The notes beneath the pieces are model-generated. The model was given only the letters and a program-made list of their open reading frames with translations, did not search any database and was not told the DNA's origin. Position numbers and translations under genes: made by a program. A DNA stretch of 5,727 bases from Actinomycetes bacterium (lineage in GTDB: Bacteria; Actinomycetota; Actinomycetes; Actinomycetales; JAJYRW01). Location of the stretch: the NCBI GenBank assembly GCA_021793895.1, contig JAJYRW010000107.1:1-5727 (forward strand), written 5' to 3'. Below are positions 1 to 5,053 of the stretch, one piece after another. Each line of letters opens with the position of its first letter. Within the stretch, counting starts at the first letter, position 1.

Positions 1-1211
1 CTTGGTCGGGCCAAGTCCGCATCACGCACCGGATTGGAAGACCCAAACCACAGCACATGTTCGGCAGGTGTGGCATCAATTACGGCCTGAGCCACGCCTG
101 GTCCGGTGATACCGGTGCCCAGCTCGCCCTCAATTGCGTCATGGGCAGCGCCAGCGGCCCTTTGCCATCGCGGCAGCCAATCTGAGCGTGTTGTACCAGT
201 GGGTTGGACGTCGGGCACAACAGCGCGGGCTTGGCGGGGCGGATCCGTCCAATTCATTCCATCGTGGATGATGATCACGTCAACGTCTGAGCGAGCCAGC
301 AGTTGTTGGACGGGCCGGGAAAGGGTGGGGCGGCCAAAAACTATTACGCGCTCAATTTCTGTCGCGAGCGCGTTTTCACCCAACATGAGCCGGTAGGGCC
401 CAATCGCATTTGGGCCGCAGCGAGCCCCGGAGCTGGGTTCTGCAAAAAGCGGCCACTTAGCCTCCTGTGCAATGGCCCGGGCCCGGGGGCTGGCACCGTC
501 TCCGGCGAGAATGACCGTGGCGGAATCGGCGGGGATGTCCAAAGGCACACCGCTGGAAGACACCAACACCTGCGTCAAGCCCTTCGTCTCGGCCCGCGCC
601 GGCCACTGGCCCACATCCAACGCGGCATCCGATGGGGTGAGCGGTGCCCGAAGCGCCAGATTTAGGTGCACCGGGCCCGCTTCGCCGCCCGCGCCAACAG
701 CGGCCGCGAAAGCCCGAGCCGCAAGGTTTGAAAAATACGAGACAGAAGTGTCGTCGTCCACAATTACCTCGCGAGCCGGGATATCCACTGCCCAGCGCAC
801 GGCCCCACCAAAAAGCCCCACCTGATCCGTAGTCTGATTCGCACCGACGCCACGCAATTCGTGTGGCCGGTCGGCGGTTAACACGATGAGCGGGAGGTGG
901 GAATGTGCGGCTTCCAAAACTGCCGGATGCAAATTTGCGGTCGCCGTACCCGATGTGGTGATCACTACTGCGGGGCGTGGATCGCCCGTCACGGTAGAAA
1001 ATTTGGCTGCTCCCAGGGCCGTGAACGCGCCCACCCGCTCATCGTGTCGCACGTGCATGCGCAGTTTTCCAGCCCGCTCGAGCGCCACCGCGGCAAAAGC
1101 CAGGGGCGCGCTGCGCGAACCGGGACACAGCACCACGTCGCGCACGCCCAGGTTCACCAGCCCGTACAAGAGGTCTCGAGCGGCGGCGGTAGCCGGATTG
1201 ATATTGGTCAC
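1..1211 (-). CDS. menD: MenD, SEPHCHC synthase (partial, C-terminus beyond left edge)
   Basis: Thiamine-diphosphate enzyme that joins isochorismate and 2-oxoglutarate, with loss of CO2, to give SEPHCHC, the first committed menaquinone step; cytoplasmic. My translation from the GTG at 1211 gives 403 codons with no stop before the window edge. Visible family motifs are CPGSRSAPLA (residues 29-38), HDER with the presumed cofactor-activating Glu58 (56-59), TSGTATANLHPAVLEA (86-101), TADRPHELRGVGANQT (112-127), a GPVHLNLALRAPL segment (179-191), FGRPTLSRP (292-300) and FGSSNPVRD (389-397). Family members are about 550 residues, so the C-terminal domain holding the diphosphate/metal-binding motif is missing. 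The GTG overlaps the menC stop in a GTGA junction, with GGAGGA at 1220-1215 just before it, which decides the start and implies translational coupling. It is the last gene seen of the SMR-menC-menD unit. No frameshift or missing motif is seen. Confidence 0.97.
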   Translation of the reverse strand, partial: MTNINPATAAARDLLYGLVNLGVRDVVLCPGSRSAPLAFAAVALERAGKLRMHVRHDERVGAFTALGAAKFSTVTGDPRPAVVITTSGTATANLHPAVLEAAHSHLPLIVLTADRPHELRGVGANQTTDQVGLFGGAVRWAVDIPAREVIVDDDTSVSYFSNLAARAFAAAVGAGGEAGPVHLNLALRAPLTPSDAALDVGQWPARAETKGLTQVLVSSSGVPLDIPADSATVILAGDGASPRARAIAQEAKWPLFAEPSSGARCGPNAIGPYRLMLGENALATEIERVIVFGRPTLSRPVQQLLARSDVDVIIIHDGMNWTDPPRQARAVVPDVQPTGTTRSDWLPRWQRAAGAAHDAIEGELGTGITGPGVAQAVIDATPAEHVLWFGSSNPVRDADLARP

Positions 1212-2191
1212 GCGTCCTCCCAAAAATCGGGGCCGGGCTTACGCAAATGTGCGGAAGTTTCCCTCCACCGCGCCTGCCATCGAGCGGTCGTTTCTTCATT
1301 TTGGACGGCGTCCAGCAGCTGGGGCTGGGGCGTCACCTCGCGTACGGCGATGGCGCCGTTTTCGGGAAGCAGCGGGGTGGGGGTGATGTCTTGCGTTAGT
1401 AGGTGAGCTGTGGCTAGACCGCAGGCATAGGGTAGCTCGGGAAGCGCCGCGGCCAGTGCGATGCCCGCCGCGAGCCCAACTGATGTTTCTAAAGCGGACG
1501 AAACGACCACGGGGGTGCCGATTTGTTCCGCAAGTTGCAGGCAGGCCCGCACGCCGCCCAGGGGCTGGACTTTTAACACGACCACGTCGGCGGCCTCGTG
1601 TTTTGTCACCTCGAAGGGATCGCTCGCCCCGCGAATGGACTCATCCGCCGCGATTGGGACCGCGACTTGGCGCCGGACTGCAGCCAGTTCTGCGACGGTG
1701 GCGCAGGGTTGCTCCACGTATTCCAACCCCCCGGCGGCGCGATCCAGGGCTTTGATTTCGGCAACAGCAGTTTGGACATCCCAGGCACCGTTGGCGTCGA
1801 TGCGGATTTTTCCGCTCGGGCCCAGGGCGGCGCGCACGGCGGCGAGGCGGTTGGCGGCGGCCGCGCGGTCTTGCCCCGGTTCGGCGACCTTTACCTTGGC
1901 CGTGGTGCAGCCCCCGGAATTTTTCACAATCTCAGCGGCGCGCTCAGGGCCCACGGCCGGAACCGTGACGTTTACCGGAATCCGTTTCCGTATTGCCGGG
2001 GGAAAACCAGTCTGTGCAGCCTCATAAGCAGCTTGCAGCCAGGGAACACACTCTTTGGCGTTGTAGTCCAGAAATGGAGAGAACTCTGCCCAACCGGCAG
2101 GACCAGCAAAAAGCATTCCTTCGCGCGCGGTGATGCCGCGAAACCGCGTCCGCATTGGAATGCGGTAGGCAATTGCTTTGGGGCTCGTCAC
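1208..2191 (-). CDS. menC: MenC, o-succinylbenzoate synthase
   Basis: Enolase-superfamily enzyme that dehydrates SHCHC to o-succinylbenzoate in menaquinone synthesis; cytoplasmic. The 327-residue protein has the length of actinobacterial MenC. The N-terminal capping region carries MRTRFRG (13-19) and GWAEFSPF (33-40). The barrel shows the KVK catalytic lysine motif (Lys99, Lys101) in AKVKVAEPGQ, the three presumed Mg ligands Asp132 (DANGAW), Glu160 (EYVEQP) and Asp183 (ADES), and the opposite lysine Lys207 in VLKVQPLGG, so the active site looks complete. The start is a GTG at 2191. It is the first start after an in-frame stop, and the ATG at codon 13 would remove the first strand. The only Shine-Dalgarno-like bases (AAGG, 2197-2194) are too close to the GTG to be convincing, so translation may be coupled to the SMR gene ending 10 bases upstream. 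Its stop overlaps the menD start. Confidence 0.96.
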   Translation of the reverse strand: MTSPKAIAYRIPMRTRFRGITAREGMLFAGPAGWAEFSPFLDYNAKECVPWLQAAYEAAQTGFPPAIRKRIPVNVTVPAVGPERAAEIVKNSGGCTTAKVKVAEPGQDRAAAANRLAAVRAALGPSGKIRIDANGAWDVQTAVAEIKALDRAAGGLEYVEQPCATVAELAAVRRQVAVPIAADESIRGASDPFEVTKHEAADVVVLKVQPLGGVRACLQLAEQIGTPVVVSSALETSVGLAAGIALAAALPELPYACGLATAHLLTQDITPTPLLPENGAIAVREVTPQPQLLDAVQNEETTARWQARWRETSAHLRKPGPDFWEDA

Positions 2192-2201
2192 GGCCTTAAG
2201 C

Positions 2202-2567
2202 CTAGATGCTTTCGCTCACACTCGAGGCAGTTGGAGCATCGGCGCGCTCTTCGCCCAAGAGGCTTAAACCCACGATGCCGCTGATGATTAGTGCAATTGA
2301 GAGGATTTTTAGCAAGTTCACGTTTTCACCCAGCCACAGCATTCCAATCGCTGCGGTGGTGACGGCTCCCACGCCTGCCCAGACAGCATAGCCGGGACCG
2401 GTAGGAATCTCGCGCATGGCAACTGCCAAGCCGCCGACTGAAATAACCATGGAAATTGCAAATATGACCGTTGGCCACAGTCGAGTGAACATCTCAGTTT
2501 TCGGAAGTGTGATCGCCCAACCGGCTTCGAACATCCCCGAAACGATGAGCACAATCCAAGAGAACAT
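2202..2567 (-). CDS. Small multidrug resistance (SMR) family exporter, Gdx/SugE-like
   Basis: Four-helix inner-membrane proton-coupled exporter that works as a dimer. With the ATG at 2567 the protein has 121 residues: helices near 3-21, 31-51, 57-78 and 86-104, then a polar tail of about 15 residues. The family's essential membrane Glu is Glu14 in GMFEAGWA; Trp17, Ser43, Tyr60 and Trp63 (GYAVWAGVGAV) fit the guanidinium-exporter (Gdx/SugE) subtype better than the quaternary-ammonium subtype, which usually has Ile after the GxG. The subtype is inferred from alignment by eye, and GPGYAVW departs from the usual GTAYAVW. The frame is open further upstream to a TTG at 2618 and an ATG at 2600. I prefer 2567 because SMR proteins begin with M-x-W and a TATCGT hexamer lies 7 bases before it. 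It is first in a probable operon with menC and menD; no guanidine riboswitch fits in the short leader. Confidence 0.93.
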   Translation of the reverse strand: MFSWIVLIVSGMFEAGWAITLPKTEMFTRLWPTVIFAISMVISVGGLAVAMREIPTGPGYAVWAGVGAVTTAAIGMLWLGENVNLLKILSIALIISGIVGLSLLGEERADAPTASSVSESI

Positions 2568-2574
2568 AACTGTG

Positions 2575-2580
2575 ACGATA
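2575..2580 (-). promoter_or_regulatory. Putative -10 hexamer for a leaderless SMR-menC-menD transcript
   Basis: TATCGT read on the minus strand fits the actinobacterial -10 pattern TANNNT and lies 7 bases before the ATG at 2567, placing transcription start at or next to the start codon. No Shine-Dalgarno sequence is visible before this ATG. No recognisable -35 box is seen at 17-18 bases spacing, so this is tentative. Confidence 0.4.
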
Positions 2581-2625
2581 ACCGACGCGCGGCCGGGCAT
2601 TATTCCGGCTCGGCGCAAACCTGGC

Positions 2626-2631
2626 TAAGGT
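2626..2631 (+). promoter_or_regulatory. Putative -10 hexamer (or Shine-Dalgarno) for menB
   Basis: TAAGGT lies 7 bases before the menB GTG at 2639 and fits TANNNT at leaderless spacing. The embedded AAGG (2627-2630) is 8 bases from the GTG and could instead serve as a ribosome binding site, so the sequence does not settle which role applies. A TTCCGG at 2603-2608, 17 bases upstream, is at best a poor -35 box. Confidence 0.4.
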
Positions 2632-2638
2632 CAAGACC

Positions 2639-3598
2639 GTGAGCAGCGATTCTTTACCCACCCAGGTTTCTGAGACTTTCGATCCCACGAAGTGGCGCAA
2701 AATAACTGATCTAGGCCCCTTAACCGATATTACGTACCACCGGGGTGTGGACCGCAGCGCCGGCACCGCCCGCGATCTACCAGTTGTTCGTATCGCGTTC
2801 GATCGGCCCGAGGTGCGAAACGCGTTTCGTCCCCACACGGTCGATGAGCTGTATCGGGTACTTGACCATGCGCGCATGACCTCGGATGTGGGAACGGTCA
2901 TTTTGACGGGCAACGGTCCCAGCTCCAAGGACGGTGGTTGGGCGTTTTGTTCGGGTGGAGATCAGCGCATCCGGGGCCGCGATGGCTACCGCTACACCGG
3001 GGATACCGAAGCGGAGACCGCTGAGGGCATAGATCCCACACGCGCTGGACGCCTGCACATCTTGGAGGTGCAGCGTCTAATTCGCACCAGCCCCAAAGTC
3101 GTGATTGCTGCGGTGAACGGTTGGGCAGCTGGCGGGGGCCATTCGCTACACGTTGTCGCTGATCTGTCTATTGCCTCGCGGCAGCACGCGCGGTTTATGC
3201 AAACGGATGCCAATGTGGGTTCGTTTGATGGTGGCTACGGTTCCGCGCTGCTCGCCCGCCAAGTGGGACAAAAGCGAGCGCGGGAAATTTTCTTCCTCGC
3301 GCGGGAGTATTCGGCCGAGCAAGCTTATGAGTGGGGCGCGGTCAATGAGGTTGCCGACCACGCGGAACTCGAAAATCTCGCACTCGAATATGCGCGCATC
3401 ATCGCCACCAAATCCCCGCAGGCCATTCGCATGTTGAAGTTCGCCTTCAATCTGGCCGATGACGGGCTCGCCGGTCAGCAGGTCTTCGCGGGAGAGGCCA
3501 CGCGGCTGGCATATATGACCGATGAGGCCGTCGAGGGGCGCGACTCCTTCTTGGAGCGACGCGATCCCGATTGGTCGCAATTTCCCTGGTACTACTGA
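2639..3598 (+). CDS. menB: MenB, 1,4-dihydroxy-2-naphthoyl-CoA synthase
   Basis: Crotonase-fold enzyme that cyclises o-succinylbenzoyl-CoA to DHNA-CoA, the ring-forming step of menaquinone synthesis; cytoplasmic, usually hexameric. The 319-residue protein has the extended N-terminus usual in actinobacteria. Motifs are RPEVRNAFRPHTVDEL (56-71), the oxyanion-hole SGGDQ (105-109), NGWAAGGGHSLH (160-171), and QTDANVGSFDGGYGS (188-202), with the catalytic Asp197. The protein closes with the conserved FPWYY. Asp190, where the E. coli enzyme has Gly, marks the bicarbonate-independent type in which a side-chain carboxylate replaces bound bicarbonate. The GTG at 2639 is chosen because the N-terminus then matches family length and TAAGGT sits 7 bases before it. 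It is transcribed away from the SMR-menC-menD unit across a gap of about 70 bases. Its TGA lies inside the first copy of a tandem repeat. Confidence 0.98.
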   Translation: MSSDSLPTQVSETFDPTKWRKITDLGPLTDITYHRGVDRSAGTARDLPVVRIAFDRPEVRNAFRPHTVDELYRVLDHARMTSDVGTVILTGNGPSSKDGGWAFCSGGDQRIRGRDGYRYTGDTEAETAEGIDPTRAGRLHILEVQRLIRTSPKVVIAAVNGWAAGGGHSLHVVADLSIASRQHARFMQTDANVGSFDGGYGSALLARQVGQKRAREIFFLAREYSAEQAYEWGAVNEVADHAELENLALEYARIIATKSPQAIRMLKFAFNLADDGLAGQQVFAGEATRLAYMTDEAVEGRDSFLERRDPDWSQFPWYY

Positions 3599-3650
3599 GT
3601 CGCTGGCGCGTGGTACTAGGAGTCGCTGGCGCGTGGTGCTAAGAGTCGCG
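3597..3650. repeat. 23-bp tandem repeat overlapping the menB stop codon
   Basis: Two adjacent 23-base units (3597-3619 and 3620-3642) share GAGTCGCTGGCGCGTGGT, followed by five more bases differing only at 3615/3638 (A/G) and at the last base (G/A). A partial third unit, GAGTCGCG, follows at 3643-3650. A diverged fragment, AGTTGCTGGCGC, recurs at 3668-3679. The array begins on the last two bases of the menB TGA. There are no spacers, so it is not CRISPR-like. Confidence 0.9.
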
Positions 3651-3685
3651 TCCTCCCGCTGCGGCTCAGTTGCTGGCGCCTGAAT

Positions 3686-3703
3686 CGCGGTTTCTAGACC
3701 GCG
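3686..3703. repeat. Small inverted repeat / hairpin
   Basis: CGCGGT (3686-3691) and ACCGCG (3698-3703) are perfect inverted copies around the 6-base loop TTCTAG. No T-run follows on either strand, so it does not look like an intrinsic terminator by itself. It could fold in the menB 3' transcript. Confidence 0.6.
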
Positions 3704-3724
3704 GCGACCGGGAATCTGCGAATC

Positions 3725-3767
3725 GTGCAGCCTTTTGACGCTGTCAGCGGTAAAAGGCTGCACTTTT
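3725..3767 (+). terminator. Probable intrinsic terminator of menB (39-bp near-perfect palindrome)
   Basis: The arms GTGCAGCCTTTT (3725-3736) and AAAAGGCTGCAC (3752-3763) are exact inverted copies. Inside them CGCTG (3739-3743) and CAGCG (3745-3749) pair again around the central T3744, leaving only G-T and A-G oppositions between the two stems. TTTT follows at 3764-3767 on the plus strand only, which suits rightward termination of menB, 126 bases after its stop. The T-run is short, so efficiency is uncertain, and a protein-binding palindrome is an alternative. Confidence 0.65.
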
Positions 3768-3844
3768 CCGGGCACGGGCACGGTCCACTTCCGCGCAAGG
3801 GCACCGGAAGCGTCCGCGGAAGGGCACCGGAAGCGTCCGGGCAC
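3768..3844. repeat. Second 23-bp-period tandem repeat built on GGGCAC
   Basis: Units 3791-3813 and 3814-3836 differ at one base (C3796/G3819) and share AAGGGCACCGGAAGCGT. A degenerate unit precedes them at 3768-3790, matching at 12 of its first 14 bases, and a fragment follows at 3837-3844. GGGCAC occurs at 3770, 3776, 3799, 3822 and 3839. The unit sequence is unrelated to the repeat at 3597-3650 although the period is the same. Confidence 0.85.
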
Positions 3845-3925
3845 AGGCCACTTTTCCCGAGCAGCGCGGCATTTCCTGCGGAAAACCAGCGCGCCAGCCA
3901 CCGTCCAGCAAAAGCGCGACCCGCC

Positions 3926-4975
3926 CTAGTAACTGACCGACCCCTTGCCCTGCGGGACTAACTCCACCCAGGTGTTTCCCGGCGCCAGCAAAACTTCATC
4001 ACCATCAGCGGTGAGAAGCTCCAGGGGCGAATCGGGGTCTTCCTTCTTCCATGTGCCCTCAAGCACCTTGCCACCGGTCGCCACAACCACGTCCCCCTCG
4101 CCCACTAGGTCATAAGTTGGAACCGCGGCATTATTTTGGGCGGAGAATCCGCTGGGAATGTGCGGCGCAGTAACGGCCACCACGTTCACGCTCTGCAACG
4201 GGTTTTCATCCTGGTCCAGGTGCTGACTTTGGCCTTCTGAGCGCAACCACGCTTTCGCATTCGCATCCCAAGTCCAACTCGGCTGCGACATTGACGACAA
4301 GCTAAATGTCAGGGTTTCAATCTTGTCACCGTCAGCGACCGCCGTGGGTTCCTCTTCTTCGTGAGCGAACTGGAACTGTTCTTGTGGTGGAGCGTCATGG
4401 TCAGCATCCACCTGCGATAAAAAGGCTTCCAGCGAGCCATAAACATTATGCGGAGCCCGGCGCCACTTCACGCGATAAAACCCACCGGACGCCGCATCGT
4501 GACTCAGCGGCTGCGAAGCGCTGCTGTGGATGAGATTCAACACTCCCTGCTGCCCACCCGAGAACGCCAAAACTCCCCCGAACGCCGAAACCACATCCGG
4601 GTCCACCGGCCGCACCGACCGAATCGGACCAATTTCTTCGGGCAGTTGGGAGTGGTAAACCGCAATTAGCCGGGAGACATCGAAATCAATAATTGTCTCC
4701 CACACCATGTCGGCCGTGTCCAAACCGGTTTGGGGTCGGGCCGCGGTCGAATTCTCGATTTTCACCGCCACGGCCGGGCGCTCAATCAGGTCGTCGGTTT
4801 CCACCCCGGTCAAGGGCCAATACTCCGGGTCCGCCTCGGGTTCGGGCTCCGGCTCCGGCGCGGGGGCCTGCGTCTTTGTCGGCGTCGGCGCCGGTGCCGG
4901 CGTCTCTTCCCCACTGCACCCGGAAACGAGTGCGAGCGCCAAGGTGGCACACAGGTTCGCTTTGGACAATTTCAT
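3926..4975 (-). CDS. DUF3048-domain lipoprotein (YerB-like), function unknown
   Basis: Predicted secreted lipoprotein of 349 residues. The N-terminus has a short charged start (MKLSK), a hydrophobic stretch and a lipobox VSGC with the presumed lipidated Cys20. A Pro/Glu/Thr-rich linker (about 23-50, with repeated Glu-Pro) precedes the globular part. DUF3048-type segments are RPQTGLDTADMVWE (80-93), LPEEIGPIRSVRPVDPD (111-127), APHNVYG (174-180), and a C-terminal subdomain with GTWKKEDPDSP and LAPGNTWVELVP (330-341). The domain is widespread in Gram-positive bacteria, and I know of no established biochemical role. The ATG at 4975 is chosen over an upstream TTG at 5026 because AAGGAA lies 7 bases before it and the signal peptide then has normal length. 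The gene is divergent from menE and convergent with menB. Association with quinone synthesis is positional only; a cell-envelope role is inferred from the lipid anchor. Confidence 0.92.
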   Translation of the reverse strand: MKLSKANLCATLALALVSGCSGEETPAPAPTPTKTQAPAPEPEPEPEADPEYWPLTGVETDDLIERPAVAVKIENSTAARPQTGLDTADMVWETIIDFDVSRLIAVYHSQLPEEIGPIRSVRPVDPDVVSAFGGVLAFSGGQQGVLNLIHSSASQPLSHDAASGGFYRVKWRRAPHNVYGSLEAFLSQVDADHDAPPQEQFQFAHEEEEPTAVADGDKIETLTFSLSSMSQPSWTWDANAKAWLRSEGQSQHLDQDENPLQSVNVVAVTAPHIPSGFSAQNNAAVPTYDLVGEGDVVVATGGKVLEGTWKKEDPDSPLELLTADGDEVLLAPGNTWVELVPQGKGSVSY

Positions 4976-4982
4976 TGGCTGG

Positions 4983-4988
4983 TTCCTT
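4983..4988 (-). promoter_or_regulatory. Ribosome binding site of the DUF3048 lipoprotein gene
   Basis: AAGGAA on the minus strand lies 7 bases before the ATG at 4975. It decides this start over the upstream TTG and contrasts with the divergent menE, which has no clear Shine-Dalgarno sequence. Confidence 0.75.
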
Positions 4989-4990
4989 AG

Positions 4991-5005
4991 TCGACGCCGC
5001 GTCGA
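4991..5005. repeat. Inverted repeat in the lipoprotein gene leader
   Basis: TCGACG (4991-4996) and CGTCGA (5000-5005) are perfect inverted copies separated by CCG. The repeat sits directly upstream of the ribosome binding site of the lipoprotein gene and about 50 bases before menE. It could be an operator in the shared divergent promoter region or an RNA hairpin next to the ribosome binding site. Confidence 0.6.
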
Positions 5006-5041
5006 TGCGGACTGCGTTCGAGGCAACCTTAAACCCTCACC

Positions 5042-5047
5042 TAGCCT
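5042..5047 (+). promoter_or_regulatory. Putative -10 hexamer for a leaderless menE transcript
   Basis: TAGCCT fits TANNNT and ends 6 bases before the menE GTG at 5054. No purine-rich ribosome binding site lies in the remaining ATTGGT. A -35 box is not convincing (TTCGAG at 5017-5022, spacing 19). Confidence 0.45.
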
Positions 5048-5053
5048 ATTGGT

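Larger units (their letters stand above)
3599..3925. other. Gene-free, repeat-rich intergenic region between menB and the DUF3048 gene
   Basis: This 327-base gap separates two convergent genes. I see no credible coding frame; open frames here are low-complexity or extensions of antisense shadows of menB. It holds two tandem repeats of 23-base period (3597-3650 and about 3768-3844), a small hairpin (3686-3703) and a long palindrome (3725-3763). CACTTTTCC also occurs twice (3761-3769 and 3849-3857). No T-tailed hairpin for the leftward-reading DUF3048 gene is obvious. Confidence 0.8.

Noticed and set aside
472..2284. Several plus-strand open frames of 99-228 codons across menD and menC
   Set aside because: They are shadows of the minus-strand menD and menC, whose translations show uninterrupted family motifs; the plus-strand products are Arg/Ala/Pro-rich and unrecognisable.
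2568..2618. Longer SMR protein starting at TTG 2618 or ATG 2600
   Set aside because: The added residues are polar/basic and precede the M-x-W start typical of the family, and neither start has a good ribosome binding site.
2568..2638. Guanidine riboswitch upstream of the SMR gene
   Set aside because: Only about 70 bases separate the two divergent starts, and the minus-strand -10 candidate leaves no leader; no riboswitch-like conserved structure is visible.
3597..3844. Possible CRISPR array or insertion sequence in the repeat region
   Set aside because: The repeats are directly adjacent with no unique spacers, and no transposase fragment or matching terminal inverted repeats are present.
3146..3901. 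A 251-codon open frame on the minus strand opposite the menB 3' half and the repeat region
   Set aside because: It is antisense to strongly conserved menB sequence, has no family-like motif, and its upstream part merely reads through low-complexity repeats.
4976..5026. Longer DUF3048 protein starting at TTG 5026
   Set aside because: It would place 17 Arg-rich residues before a normal lipoprotein signal peptide, while the ATG at 4975 has a clear AAGGAA.
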